Positions 11,586 through 22,552 of a stretch of 64,000 nt of DNA are shown piece after piece. Under the pieces are notes generated by a model that ran no database searches, was not told the DNA's origin, and saw only the letters and a program-made list of their open reading frames with translations. Position numbers and translations under genes: made by a program. Source of the DNA: Bemisia tabaci (Eukaryota > Arthropoda > Insecta > Hemiptera > Aleyrodidae); NCBI RefSeq assembly GCF_918797505.1, contig NC_092800.1, positions 46,245,864 through 46,309,863 of the forward strand. Direction: 5' to 3'. Within the stretch, counting starts at the first letter, position 1. The number at the start of each line of letters is the position of its first letter.

Positions 11586-11649
11586 CGTCTGTTTCGCCCG
11601 AAAAATTCGCGCATGAACGGAGTTTTTATGCGAGCCGCTCTTACTACGG

Positions 11650-11882
11650 CACAGTGGAGCGACTCAATCAGGGAGGTCGGACATGAAATGTTTGACTATG
11701 ATTGCAAATTTTGACGTTTATTTCGCCAAATTTTAAATTTTAAAAGATGTTTTTCGTGGACGATTTTACGAAGAAACCAACGGAACCACTTTTAGAACTT
11801 CAAAGTTTTGTGTAAACGGAGCTATAAGCTTTTAAAGTTTCCAAATTTTGTCTGGCCTCACCTACTGTCGCGGTCCACTGTG
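11650..11882 (-). mobile_element. CACAGTGGATCGA family MITE, inverted copy
   Basis: The ends CACAGTGGAGCGACTCAATC and CGGTCCACTGTG bound an interior that is the inverse of the copies at 22320 and 50338, including AATTTTGACGTTTATTTCG and CGGAGCTATAAGCTT. Confidence 0.7.
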
Positions 11883-12158
11883 TGCCGGGACACCCACTTG
11901 ATGGCGCATCAGAAAGCCGCGATTCTTAGCGATTTCACGATCGATTTCCCGCCAAAGCCCGTGATTATCGCGCTGGGGCACACGCGAGGCGAGGCTTCCT
12001 GGCTCCTGCTTTTTAGAAGCGCCAACTGATCGTTGGATACCTTAACGATCAGCTCGCATTTGAGCGGGTTGTGAGACGCCCCTCTCATTAGCCACCTGCC
12101 GTACAGCAAAAGAGAGCGGTGTGACACCAGGAATGAAGATTTGAGAAATCGACCTACA

Positions 12159-12411
12159 CTGCCGTGCTAAGGAAAAACGCCGTATGAGCCTTCAGGCGTT
12201 GCCAAATTTCCTCTGAGAAAACGCTAATTTTCTGGAAAACTTGTGAATATTTTCGCTCCAATTTTTTAGATAATTTTGTTCGCAATATCACCTAAAGTTC
12301 CTGAAAATTTGAAAGAAAAATATTCATAAGTTTCTTCAAAAATAAAAATTTTATTGAGGGAAATTTGGTAACTCTCGAATGTTCATATGGCGTTCTTCCT
12401 CAGCACGACAG
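12159..12411 (-). mobile_element. CTGCCGTGC-end MITE, copy 2
   Basis: Length 253 bp, inverted relative to copy 1: the GCCTTCAGGCGTTGCC side comes first and ACTCTCGAATGTTCAT last. The right tip reads CAGCACGACAG. The flanks TACA and TACG differ by one base. Confidence 0.85.
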
Positions 12412-12439
12412 TACGCAGAAAAGAAGTTTGATTCGTGTT

Positions 12440-12712
12440 CTGCCGTGCTAGGGAAGAACACCGTATGAGCTTCTTGATGTTGCCATATTTCTTTCAATGA
12501 AGGACGAACTCATTGGGAAAACTGAATATTTCTCTTAAAATTTTTCTGGTAATTTTGTTCGGAATTTAGTCTAAAATCCATGAAATTTCAATGAAAAATA
12601 TGCTTAATTTTCCTGAAAAATTCATGGTTTATCCGGGAAAATTTGGCTCTCTTCTGAAAAAAATCTGGAAAACTCTTCCATGTTCATACGACGTTCTTCT
12701 GCAGCATGATAG
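12440..12712. mobile_element. CTGCCGTGC-end MITE, copy 3 (diverged)
   Basis: It starts CTGCCGTGCTAGGGAAGAAC and ends GTTCTTCTGCAGCATGATAG. It lies only 28 bp from copy 2 and is more diverged. The 179-codon open frame that begins inside it is not supported as a gene. Confidence 0.75.
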
Positions 12713-13273
12713 CGTTGAACACCGAAGTTCTACAGTTCTGGTGCCCGAAGCTTCCGGTCATGGAAATCGAACTTTGGTTCAGCCAATTGAAATTCGGTTA
12801 TATATGAACCGAAGTAAAGTATCAATAACCGCACTTTTAACTTCAGTTCAGAGGCGTCTGAGGAGACAATTTTATGCATGGAACCCGCGTTGTCAGATCG
12901 TCGTTTCCTACATCTTCTTTTTGCTCCAGCTGAAGTTTGCATCCGGCCTAGTGAGCTGTTTACTTCGTTTTTGGAACCTTGCATTGGAGTTACGTCCCTT
13001 CGTTTGGGGAGCGAAAAAATATCATCGAAAAAACATGATGAAGCAATTTACGGCTCATCAGTGGAGTTCGAAAGTTTCGTTGACAATTTTAAAAGGCGCG
13101 GCTGGTGCGAGCGAGCGAGAAAAGCGGTGAATTTGGGAATCCAAGCGAGAGATTCGCGATGGGACGCAAACGCGAGAACACGGCGATAATAATAATTAAG
13201 ACCTGACTGATGACGCTAAGCCCACGTGATTTACGACGCGGCTCCTCGTTTTCGGGTTAGCGCCCGCGGATTT
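12713..13273. other. Open frames without recognisable product
   Basis: Plus-strand frames of 103 and 179 codons and a minus-strand frame of 84 codons overlap here. None shows a domain I recognise, and the longest starts inside a MITE. Confidence 0.4.
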
Positions 13274-13529
13274 CTGCCGTCTTAATCAACAACGACGTAT
13301 GAGCATTCGAGAGTTGCCAAATGTCCTCGGAATAAACATGTATTTTTGAGTAATGTAAGGAATATTTTTCCTTATAATTTCCGAATATTTTACAGGAAAT
13401 TGCGAACAAAATTGTCTGTAAAAATAAAGGAAAAATATTTTAAAAAAATTTCATGTAGAGGCGTATTTTATCGAAGGAAATTTGGCAACGCCTGAAGGTT
13501 CAGACGGCATTTTTACCTTACCGTGGCGG
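13274..13529 (+). mobile_element. CTGCCGTGC-end MITE, copy 4 (diverged)
   Basis: The left tip is CTGCCGTCTTAATCAACAAC and the interior begins ATTCGAGAGTTGCCAAAT. The right side is GGCAACGCCTGAAGGTTCAG, ending in a decayed CCGTGGCGG tip. Confidence 0.75.
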
Positions 13530-13723
13530 ATTTAGGCGCACGCACCGAGAAAATTCCACCTCAATATCTATCGTAAGCTTTCTCAGCCAAAATAGATGAG
13601 GTAATAATGGACCGCTACACAGAGTAAGCGTTAACACATTGTAACAAAAGAAGTCGATTTGCATTGGGAATTAGGGAAAAGACTCGGGTGGAATGGTTCA
13701 AGATTGCCAGCATCCAAGAGAAC

Positions 13724-13940
13724 ACTGAAAAAAATATGGTAGATTTTACCATAATCTGTCATTGTGATTTTAGTATGGTAATGAACACCAGACTTTATGT
13801 TATCATTTACCAAATTATGGTAAGGATCACCAGGGCTCTGGTAAATAATTCTGAAAATGCTGGTTATTTCCACTAAATAGTGTTACTGTGAAAAAAATCT
13901 AGTAGACTTACAGTAGATGTTACCATACTTTTTTTTCAGA
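13724..13940. mobile_element. MITE with CTGAAAAAAATATGGTA ends
   Basis: The left end CTGAAAAAAATATGGTA is inverse to the right end TTACCATACTTTTTTTTCAG. Several further ATGGTA/TACCAT words occur inside. There is no coding capacity. Confidence 0.65.
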
Positions 13941-14238
13941 GAAGAAGACGGAAAACACACATCATCATGCGGACAGTCACATTTTGTCAGAAACTAAGCT
14001 CAGGGACTAAAGTTTCCTTCGTTTGCTCTTTTATTTATCTATATTTATCAGCGTAAAGTGTGAATCCACAAGGAGAATTAATGACCCCACAGCTGCGGAA
14101 GGAACGTAACGTAAGACAGTTTCCGCCATGTCCGTTCTTCGCGCTCGCGCTATCCGCCAAACCGCGCCGTACCATGACGATGATACTTCCCACCGTGCAC
14201 TAGTAACGCGCTTCCAGCACATTTCAGCATCAGCATTG

Positions 14239-14402
14239 CAGTGGCGAGGCGTCAATGATCCATTATCGATATTTCCCCATTCGAAGCTACAGTACAGAAT
14301 CGATCATTAAGGTGTTCGTTGCGCCCACCCTGTTAATCGATCCGTTTCCATAGGTTTAAATAGCAGATCAATCGATATATCGCAAAGCACAACACGCCAC
14401 TG
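14239..14402 (+). mobile_element. Short hAT-like MITE, copy 3
   Basis: The ends CAGTGGCGAGGCG and ACACGCCACTG bound a TCGATATTTCCCCATTCGAA interior. The flanking octamers CAGCATTG and CAGCCAAG match at 5 of 8, so a target duplication is not convincing here. Confidence 0.8.
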
Positions 14403-15082
14403 CAGCCAAGCCCGCCACATCCCAACTCGGGCCCTGGTACAGTTTTAAGGTCCGGGCCTCAAGCACGGAAGGGGGGGGGGTCCGAGAGGCATCCCCCGAG
14501 AAATTTTAGAATTTATACGACTGATCGGACGCATTTTGAAGCTTCCATAAAGAATTCGTATCAATTTCTGCGGAATAATTATGTTTTTTTTTTTTCTACT
14601 TTTAGCACAAAATACTTGCGAATTGTTGCATTCAAAACATCTGGAAAATGTTTATTTTTTTTACGGGGGGGATACTATTTTCAGTTCTAAGAGGGCCAAG
14701 CCCCCCTGGACTCCGACTTCGTTTGTCTATGGCAAGGGAGTTGAGCCATGAGCCATTGAAGTCGAGGATGCCCAGACTGGAGACTCTTAGCATCTGACGA
14801 CGGAAGAAAATGAAACGCAGTTACTAAAAATATCCCTCTGTACTGAAAATCTTGAAAATAGATAGAAATTTTCCAGGAAGTATACTTCTTTGAAAATTTA
14901 AGAAGAATTCTACAGTGCCCCAGCGTGTTTCTGAAAATCTATTCACCTTTTGCGAAATTTTTAGGGTAAATTTTTCACTTTTTCTTACGAAACAAGGGTT
15001 GCATGTGAATTCGTAATGGTTTTTCACGGGTAACACGGGCCCCCGCACCAGGGACCCAGTATCCCACCCTTGTGGCGGGCCT
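14403..15082. other. No recognised gene
   Basis: Short G-runs occur at about 14471 and 14665. The segment 15050-15082 (AGGGACCCAGTATCCC...TTGTGGCGGGCCTG) recurs at 15961-16000 and brackets the adjacent tandem array. Confidence 0.45.
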
Positions 15083-15955
15083 GCCTTCATGCACGCTGGG
15101 CTTGTCGATTTCCTTTGACATTTTTGCAGTGGTGAATGCATAGCTGAAGTGCGCTACAGCTATAATTGTATTTAGCAAATGGGTAATTTTTATAGGAGGA
15201 TTATAAATAAACAAGTGGTTAGAAATGGAAACAAAATAATATGAACTATGCAAAACGATTATTCCGATAACGGAACTTGGCTATTTTGAAAACGCCTTCA
15301 AATACGGCGTGATACCTCACGCATTCCGGAGAGTTCAAATAGTTGTATCATCGCGCCTTAGAAATGCGACGGAAGATTTAAATGGAGATAGCCTCCATGC
15401 ACGCTGGGCGTGTCGATTTCCTTTGACATTTTTGCAGTGGTGAATGCATAGCTGAAGTGCGCTCCAGCTAGAGTTGTATTTAGCAAACGGGTGGTTTTTC
15501 TACGAGGATTAAAAATAAACGAGTGGTACGGAATATAACAAAAGAATATGAACTATGCAAAACCATAATCCGGGTATCGGAACTTGGCTGATTTGAAAAC
15601 GCCTTCAAATGCGGCGTGATACCTCACGCATTCCGGAGAGTTCAAATAGTTGTATCATTGCGCCTTAGAAATGCGACGGAAGATTGCAGTTGAAATAGCC
15701 TTCATGCACGCTGGCCTTTTCGATTTCCGTTAACATTTTTGCAGTCATAAATGCGCTTAATTGCGCTTCAGCTAGAATTGTATTTAGCAAATGGGTGGTT
15801 TTTATAGGAGGATTATAATTAAACAAGTGGTTAGAAATGGAAACAAAATAATATGAACTATGCAAAACGATTATTCCGATGACGGAACTTGGCTGTTTTG
15901 AAAACGCCTCCAAATGTGGCGTGATTCCTCACGCACTCCGGAACGGAAGATTTAG
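15083..15955. repeat. Tandem array, about 2.8 units of 305-310 bp
   Basis: The phrase TGCACGCTGG(G/C) followed by TCGATTTCC recurs at about 15090, 15400 and 15705, with GAATGCATAGCTGAAGTGCG and AATATGAACTATGCAAAAC in order in each unit. Units contain AGTTCAAATAGTTGTATCAT. The array is flanked by direct repeats of AGGGACCCAGTATCCC...GTGGCGGGCCTG (15050-15082 and 15961-16000). Apparent minus-strand frames repeat with the units and are not supported as genes. Confidence 0.85.
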
Positions 15956-16038
15956 GTATCAGGGACCCAGTATCCCCCCCCCCCCCTTGTGGCGGGCCTG
16001 ACTGCAGCTTCGCCGCTTAACAGCCGCTAAGGCTAATA

Positions 16039-16290
16039 CTGCCGTGCTAAGGAAAAACGCCGTATGAACATTCCAGAGTTGCCAAATTTCTTCTCCGAAA
16101 ACAGCTATTTTTGAAGTATGTTATGAATATTTTTCCTTGAAATTTTCAGGAACTGTAAGTGCAATTGCCAACAAAATTATCTGAAAAATTGAGGAAGAAT
16201 ATTTACTATTTTCCCCAAAAATTCTTGATTTACCAAAGGAAATGTGGCAACGCCTGAAGCTTCATAAGGCGTTTTTCCTTAGCACGGCAG
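16039..16290 (+). mobile_element. CTGCCGTGC-end MITE, copy 5
   Basis: 252 bp with intact tips (CTGCCGTGCTAAGG and CCTTAGCACGGCAG). The 4 bp AATA directly flank both sides. Confidence 0.9.
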
Positions 16291-16680
16291 AATACTGATC
16301 TAAATATACGTAATATATCTTAAAAACGGGGAGTTTGGCATCGCAGATTTTAACGTCAACGTTCTGAAACGATTTATTGGAAGCCTCTAGCTGCAACGCT
16401 TCGATGTCGGGCTTCCTGAAAATATCGTTTGTTTCAGTCGTTTGATTTTCTAATCCCTTGTAATTCAATGTTTTCGACCGTATTTTAGTCTTACGTTTAT
16501 AGTCTCGTGGAAGATCTCCCCATTCCCAGTCCTCTAAATTACTGTACTCGGATTGGTATTAATGGATGGCATAAGCGACAATACAATGAGCAGCACAGTA
16601 GATATTTTTGCCAAAAAGCGATCAATGACCTTTTGAACAATCTGAGACAGTCTGAAAATGGCAATATAATTAATTCTTTA

Positions 16681-16906
16681 CAGGGTTGCCGGCGGTCTGA
16701 AAAATCGGGAAGTTCAGGGAAAGTCAGGGAATTTTGCGAGGTGCGTTTAGCAGTAGCAAGTGTAATTTAAAGGGAAAAATCAAATAGGAAGTTTTATTAG
16801 AATGTCAGAGAATGTGATAATTTTGGAGTCAGGGAAAAGCAAAAATAGTCAAGAAAAAGTCAGGGAAAGTCTGGGAATTTAATGATGGATAATTATGGCA
16901 ACCCTG
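16681..16906. mobile_element. MITE of the CAGGGTTGCC family, copy 2
   Basis: The ends are CAGGGTTGCCGGC and ATGGCAACCCTG. It is flanked by CTTTA on both sides (16676-16680 and 16907-16911), a possible 5-bp target duplication. The interior carries repeated GTCAGGGAA words. Confidence 0.75.
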
Positions 16907-16944
16907 CTTTATATTTAGCACTGATCCGACGGGAACCCCGTCTT

Positions 16945-17008
16945 ATCTTATCAAAGGATATTTGGCAACGTCAGAAGGCTCAGATAGCGTTCTTCCTTAG
17001 CACGGTAG
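16945..17008 (+). mobile_element. CTGCCGTGC-end MITE, right-end fragment
   Basis: The segment GGATATTTGGCAACGTCAGA...CTTCCTTAGCACGGTAG is a solitary right terminus of the family. Confidence 0.7.
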
Positions 17009-17334
17009 AATCCGTATCTGCTTTAAAGCTTGGTAGCAATAAAAATATTCGTGGATCCTTCATTCGCAGCTTGGCACCCGGGTATCAAGACCTCGGATTA
17101 GCAGCTCAAAATGAGCTTTTAATGACGCCCGAACCGTAGCCATTTTCCAGGAACCCGAATCCGAATCCGTCAATCGAATTATTTTTGTCCAAATTCTATT
17201 AATTATTAATTCGCTTAATTATTTTCTGCCGCTTTCAATTCGTTTCCTCTTTGCCCTCTTCCACCGTCCATCTCTCTGATTTCTCTGTCCACGCATGATC
17301 GGTTACATTCGTCATCTCCGAAAGCACCTCTGAT

Positions 17335-17610
17335 CTGCCGTGCTAAGGAAGAACACCGTATGAACATTCGAGAGTTGCCAAATTTCCTCAGACAGAATGT
17401 TTATTTTTGAGGAAAGTTATGAATATTTTTCCCTGAAATTTTCAGGAACTTTGGGTGTGGGATACTGGATACAGGAACTGATGTTGCCGACAAAATTATC
17501 TGAAAAATTGAAAAGAAAGTATTCATAAGTTCACCATGAAATTTGTGTTTTATCAAAGGAAATTTGGCAACGCCTGAAGGCTCATACGGCGATCTACCCT
17601 AGCATGGCAG
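17335..17610 (+). mobile_element. CTGCCGTGC-end MITE, copy 6
   Basis: Both tips are present (CTGCCGTGCTAAGGAAGAAC and CCCTAGCATGGCAG), with a small internal insertion. TGAT flanks both sides. A left-end fragment of the same family follows at 17616-17660. Confidence 0.9.
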
Positions 17611-17714
17611 TGATGCGCTGAGGAAAAACGGTGTATGAACTTTAAAATGTTGTCAAATCGTTCCACTGAAGCACTTAATCATTGAAACATTAGCAGTCCT
17701 TTTTCTTTGCAATT

Positions 17715-18654
17715 CCCTGGTAAAAATTGGCAGTAGAATCTGTGTTCCAAAATACCATAGACCTACGGCCGGCTGTAAGATTTCCAATAGCTTCTATAGC
17801 CGGCTACACAATTTCTTACAGCCTTTTATAGCTGATGGCGATTAAAAGCAACTCACAGCCAGGCGATAAAGTGTATGCTAAACGTCACTAATTACGGATG
17901 CTAGGACTTAGTGAGTTTTCGGACCACTGCTCTCTTTTTGGGCCGTAGTATCTTGATTTATTTTGCGAGGAAAGCTCCGTACTTTTGATGGATGCCTGCC
18001 ATACCTAATATATTAGAGCGCCTTCAGTTTCGTATGATACTGTGCAATACCTCTGGTGTGAAATAGTTGCTTCAAGCGCCGTGGCACGCTGCGGTGCGGC
18101 AGGCGGGCAGCCAGCGCGAAACGCGCAGTGGCGCCTACAAACCCAACAGGGATACTTCACGCGTTGCGCAATGCGTGAAGTATCCCTGTTAGGTTTGTAG
18201 GCGCTAGTGCGTCGCTGCTCAATATTTAATCTGGCGGAGTCAGCGTTATTCAACTCATGATTTTGAAATGTTTGCACATCCTGTATGGATTATTCTCGTT
18301 TTAATTGATGAAAAAAAATATGTATTAAAGGAAAATATAACATGTGTTTTGTAAATATTAAGGTGGTTCCGTATCAAACTTAATGATTTCCAAAGCACAC
18401 GAATTTCTACACAATTTCTTATAGCCTTTTATAATCGATGGCGAAAAAGCAACAGCCAGGCGATAAAGTGTAAAGCCCGGCTATAGGAACTATAGCCCGG
18501 CTGCATAATTTTTTATCGCTTCGTATAGCCCGGCCGTATGATTTTCTCCGCATTCTACAGCCAGCTATATGATTTTCTGTAGCCTCCTTTAGCCGGCTAT
18601 AAGAATTCCTATGGTATTTTGAAACGCAGCTCTTATCGCCAATTTTTACCAGGG
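17715..18654. mobile_element. Composite 940-bp element with CCCTGGTAAAAATTGGC ends
   Basis: The left end CCCTGGTAAAAATTGG is inverse to the right end CCAATTTTTACCAGGG, and the next block (CCAAAATACCATAG / CTATGGTATTTTG) is also inverse. Inside are many TATAGCCGGCTA-like words and a roughly 60-bp direct repeat (17806-17875 and 18411-18472, GGCGATAAAGTGTA end). The middle (18026-18397) is a copy of a different repeat also found at 62970-63349, so the structure is nested. Confidence 0.75.
18026..18397. repeat. Repeat carrying the GTAGGCGC hairpin module, copy 1
   Basis: It shares at least 350 bp of collinear similarity with 62970-63349, from ATGATACTGTGCAATA to AATGATTTCCAAAG. The core is an inverted repeat: GCGCCTACAAACC...GGGATACTTCACGC and GCGTGAAGTATCCC...GGTTTGTAGGCGC. 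Confidence 0.8.
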
Positions 18655-18895
18655 TTTTCAAGAAGCTAGATTAAATCACGAGTAAAACTCTTTTAAAAAT
18701 TCAACGAAAAATAGTTACAAGTTTTCCAAATAATACATCCTGTAACGAAATAAAGTAATTAATGTTCTAAGTATCATACACCATTGTTTCCTAACGTGGC
18801 AGATTGATACTTGCTGTGCGGGTGTAGTCACAGCTAATGTTTTTCGTCATATTTTATTACCCGCCTCACTTTCCCCTTCGTCGGTCAAATCCTCG

Positions 18896-19008
18896 CTCCT
18901 CCGACATAAAGGCGTATCTCTATTTCCCGCATGAGCCGTGGAAAGCATAGAGTTATACGGAGAACAGGGCTCACGTGGAAATCCAGATACGCCCTTACGT
19001 CATAGGAG
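18896..19008. mobile_element. Short hairpin MITE (AAGGGCGTA ends), copy 2
   Basis: The ends CCGACATAAAGGCGTATC and GATACGCCCTTACGTC are inverse, with an internal GGGCTCACGTGG. Confidence 0.65.
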
Positions 19009-19159
19009 TGACGAAATTTGCAACCCGACCTGCGGTCCGATTATTGAAAATTATAGATAAAGCTATATACAAAGAAGACATAGGGAGTATAGAGCGATCC
19101 GATTAGTTGAAATAGTTGAAAAATTTGATTTGGAAATTTGACAACCCTGCAGCTGGACT

Positions 19160-19440
19160 CCCCACATGATCCCGACATTGGCGTTCGATTCGTCTGTAGA
19201 CTTATCCGTCCGAAGCCGCTTTGATCGGGTTTAATTCGCGAAATGCAAGCCGAAAAATCCGGCGGATTTTACGATCCAGGACGGGCGCGATTGTCATAAA
19301 ACGGGAATTAAGGAATTGCCGCGCATTGGGATTGTGATCGGGCGTAATTTTATGGCCCTCCCGACCAGACCAGACTGCCACCGGTTTTCGGCCCAACAAC
19401 TAAATACATACCGCCGAATTATTTTACGACTTTTCGTTTC
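19160..19440. other. CpG-rich non-coding island
   Basis: The sequence is dense in CG dinucleotides (for example CCGAAAAATCCGGCGGATTT) in an AT-rich neighbourhood. It has no repeat ends and no recognisable protein. Confidence 0.4.
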
Positions 19441-19487
19441 GTTTGTGTTTGCAACCCACCCGTCTTCTCCTTGCGTTGTGTGATATG

Positions 19488-19545
19488 CTGTCTTTCCAAG
19501 GGAAAACGCCTTATAAGCCCTCAGATGTTGCCAAAATTTCCTTTA
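19488..19545 (+). mobile_element. CTGCCGTGC-end MITE, left-end fragment
   Basis: The segment CTGTCTTTCCAAGGGAAAAC...CAGATGTTGCCAAAATTTCC resembles the left terminus only; the rest is absent. Confidence 0.55.
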
Positions 19546-19849
19546 TTGAGGTATTGATTTTAACGGAACGAGATACAAATTTGAAATTTTGTGGGTTTTC
19601 CTAGATAAAACACAACTTTTCGAAACCCCCCCCCCCCCTCCCTCCTAAATTTTAAGGGGATCATCCTGAAAAGGGTCGAGAAACTTAGGGGTTACACTTG
19701 TAGTGTTAAAAATTTCGGCGCGAAATTCACGCTTACTCAGTTGCTATTTTCACCACCGGTTACTCTAAGTGCATGGATCCGGCGTGAAAAAAGTTCTACG
19801 CGAATTTCGCGGTCTGGTGGGAGTGTGAATCTAACAGGCGAACGTAAAA

Positions 19850-19926
19850 TGAAACTACCGCAGCATGGATTCGAATCCAAGTCGTAGCTGTGATAGACGA
19901 GCGCGCTATACTACTTCGCCATTGGA
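19850..19926 (-). tRNA. tRNA-like sequence (pseudogene or SINE head)
   Basis: On the minus strand there is an A-box-like TGGCGAAGTAGTATAGCGC followed about 40 bp later by GGATTCGAATCC, a near-consensus B box. The T-arm stem and acceptor stem do not pair properly, so this is not an intact tRNA. It most likely derives from a tRNA gene or a tRNA-derived SINE. Confidence 0.45.
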
Positions 19927-20046
19927 CGCTCGTATCAGAGTGCTCTGAATTCACGCTACTTGAGGAAGCTCAACTATATTCGTCCGTCGTCGGTGATATT
20001 CACGCTCTGATCTATTCACTCAGAGTGCGGCGCGATATTCGCGCTG

Positions 20047-20075
20047 GATTTTTTTTTTTTTTTTTTTTTTTTTTT
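20047..20075. repeat. Poly-T tract
   Basis: 29 consecutive T; no retroposon body is recognised next to it. Confidence 0.9.
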
Positions 20076-20139
20076 CACGCTGGCTATTCACCAGAGTAAA
20101 TCATTGATTTTTAACAGTGCATTTTAGGATGACCCCGTA

Positions 20140-20640
20140 CATCATCCCTGATATCGACGAATAAATTGATCGTGTGACCGCGGCTCGAGTCAACGACGAA
20201 ACGGAGCGCGTCTTTCAGCCGGGTCGAGATCGAGGTCCCGCGGTCTATGAATCCGCTCCATCGAGCTGTTTTGATTGATGCCCCTATTAATTGGCCCTGC
20301 TCCCGGCGGAGCCGAGGGGGGGGGGGCGCCGAAAGGGGGAAAGGTTAAATAACGGCGTCGCCGACAAGATGCACCCGGCCCGAGCGCGGGAGCCTTGTGA
20401 AATGTCGCAGGTTCATCGCATCGGTCAACAGCTCGTTTTTAAAGAAGCGACCCGCCACAGCGCCGACCGCCGGGACTCACTCATTTCGGAGCATAACTTG
20501 CATCCTGCCATATTGTTGGGTTGCTGTAGATAGATGCACTAGGTGGTTTCCCTCTAACCGCTACGCGGTCCAACCCCAGGCGAACGCTCAAGTCGCGAGG
20601 GGCACTGAATGGACGTGCAGAATCGCGTGGGGGCAGCAAC
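20140..20640. other. CpG-rich non-coding island
   Basis: GC-rich, CpG-dense sequence with short overlapping frames (80 to 83 codons) that show no known domain. A G-run lies near 20320. Confidence 0.4.
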
Positions 20641-21126
20641 CGTACTAGGCGTCTAACAGGCAGGGCCGGATTAGCACCCAGAGGCCCAGGGTAGAGTCCC
20701 TTTATAATAAGAGTTAAGACAATGTGAATCCATTTCTGATTGGTTACAGTATTTTAGGCCTCCACAGTGTCACAAACGGGAATAAAGATTACATTGTCAT
20801 CAATTGCAATGATTATGATCTGGAATGGACCGAGGAGTTACGGGTTCGACAAGGAACAAACGGAATGAGAGATGGAACGGAGAACGGAATTTGAGAATGA
20901 GCCGATCGAAGATTACGAAAAACGTTCAATTTGTGAATCTTACCCTGGACTCATGAGGGGGTGTTGTCTTAACTCTCAGTATAAAGGAACTCTAACCCAG
21001 GGTGCTGGTGGGCACAAGGGGCCCGCACTTCGCGCGAATTGCATACTCTCCAAATTGAAGGCATTTCACTGGCAACGACTTGCTGACCAATATACATTTT
21101 ATATAATTATGGATCCGAAAGTCATC

Positions 21127-21262
21127 GACCCTTGAGAACGAAGGTACTGTCCTGGTACGATGACACACTGAACCATCTCTTTTGCATATCAAAAGAGGTG
21201 AGTGACCTCTTTTGACTTGCGGAGGAAATTGTACCAGAACAGTACCTTCGTACTCAAGGGTT
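21127..21262. mobile_element. Hairpin MITE with CCCTTGAG ends
   Basis: The left arm CCCTTGAGAACGAAGGTACT is inverse to the right arm AGTACCTTCGTACTCAAGGG. The centre contains AAAAGAGGTGAGTGACCTCTTT, itself a small hairpin. Confidence 0.75.
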
Positions 21263-21640
21263 GCCTCGATCCACTGTGCGCATCCCCGAATTCCCGGAGC
21301 GATTTGTGACGTAATTTCGGGAGCCATCAAAGGCAACAAACGCGAAATGGATGGGCCGTTAAAATCTCAATAGGGTCCGCGGATCGTGTGAGAATTCGCG
21401 GGTTTTACACGCTCTTGATCGGGCATTAGCGCGCGACCCGGAGACATCGATCTTCGGCGTCGACCTTGAGTCGAACACTAATATCCAGATCGCGGGAGAA
21501 ATAAAGTGAGGACAGGATTCGAGGGACACGAAAACGTAATTCCGAGCCGGGGATCTTATTGAAGGCAGCAACGATCGATTCGAAACCGAAAACACGCGTG
21601 GCAGACGCTATTCGCAGATTTTAACGGCGGCCCTGCCCTC
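21260..21640. other. CpG-rich non-coding island
   Basis: CG-rich unique sequence such as GATCGGGCATTAGCGCGCGA; no recognisable coding region. Confidence 0.35.
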
Positions 21641-21721
21641 GCAACGCAACTTCCATATTATCAATGTTGATATTAACGATTGAAAGCTCAGCCTTGAGTG
21701 CAGGTCATCGAGTCAAAATTG

Positions 21722-21786
21722 TACCGCGTTAAGCAGAAAGGAACCAAGCCACATCAGCTGTTGCCAAATTTATTTGGGCAACTTAC
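21722..21786. mobile_element. Terminal fragment of the AACCAAGCCACATCAG family
   Basis: The segment ACCGCGTTAAGCAGAAAGG...CAGCTGTTGCCAAATT matches the left end of the element at 35235-35482. The following 21843-21913 is the dispersed repeat also found at 4803. Confidence 0.65.
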
Positions 21787-22020
21787 TTACTTTACTTTCC
21801 CACTCTTGGGAAAGGCCTGTTCTCAAAGGAAACGTGGGTAACTGAGTTTGCCTGCATTGAGGAGGTTATGCAATTTGAGCCACTCCGGAGTTGATATAGT
21901 TGTATCACCTGCTTTGACTTGCCAGTGCCGGTGGTGCATGGCGTTTAACGATGTTCAGGTTTAGTGCGAGCCTCCCTGAATATGCGCACCTCTTTAGACT
22001 GTTAATGCTGAGTCTCGGAA

Positions 22021-22280
22021 ATATCGATGGCCAAAGTGTGAAACCGCGTATCTCCGTTTTCGACGTTGCAAACTTTCTGTCCTACTTTATTTTTTCTTCG
22101 GGAGTTCAGTCCGCGTAACTTCTTAAAAAACCCCTTGGTTTTTCTTCCTTGTCAGTGGAGTATTCTGTTTCGGTTTCAAGCCGTAAAATTGGCCTCTTTC
22201 ATATCGAAAAAATAAAATTAAGGTCGGAAATCTTGAAACGCCGCAATGAAGATACGTAGTTTCGCTTTTTAGCCATCGAT
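22021..22280 (+). mobile_element. MITE with ATATCGATGGCC ends
   Basis: The left end ATATCGATGGCCAAAGTG and the right end AGCCATCGAT are imperfect inverses. The subterminal CGTATCTCCGTTTTCGACG matches the family member at 31279-31539. Confidence 0.65.
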
Positions 22281-22319
22281 CAATTGCCTCCGGATCCATC
22301 CTCTTTTTTTGTATCGGTG

Positions 22320-22552
22320 CACAGTGGATCGAGGCAATAGGTAAGGTCGGACAAACTCTGGAAACTTTAAAAGCTTATAACTCCGTTTATATAAAATTTT
22401 AAGGTTCTCAAAGTTGTTTCATTGGTTTTATAGTGAACTTTTCTGCGACGAGCACTCCCCTAAATTTAAAACGTGACGAAATAAACGCCAAAATTTGCAA
22501 TTTTAGTCTAAAATTTCATGTCCGACCTCTCTGATTGACTCGATCCACTGTG
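22320..22552 (+). mobile_element. CACAGTGGATCGA family MITE, copy 2
   Basis: 233 bp, with ends CACAGTGGATCGAGGCAATA and GACTCGATCCACTGTG. The interior matches the copy at 50338 closely. Confidence 0.85.

Larger units (their letters stand above)
10058..11640. other. No recognised gene; homopolymer-rich
   Basis: This stretch holds G-runs near 10194-10210 and 10366-10378 and a short T-run near 10650. Positions 10958-10987 match the right end of the TTGGACGTATTTC hairpin family. Positions 11019-11090 (containing GATAGCAGTGTGAGGTCTCT) match 41845-41915. A (TTC)n microsatellite covers 11548-11585. Open frames across the G-runs are artefacts of low complexity. Confidence 0.5.

Noticed and set aside
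12591..13130. 179-codon plus-strand open frame
   Set aside because: It begins inside a MITE, overlaps open frames on both strands, and its translation has no recognisable domain.
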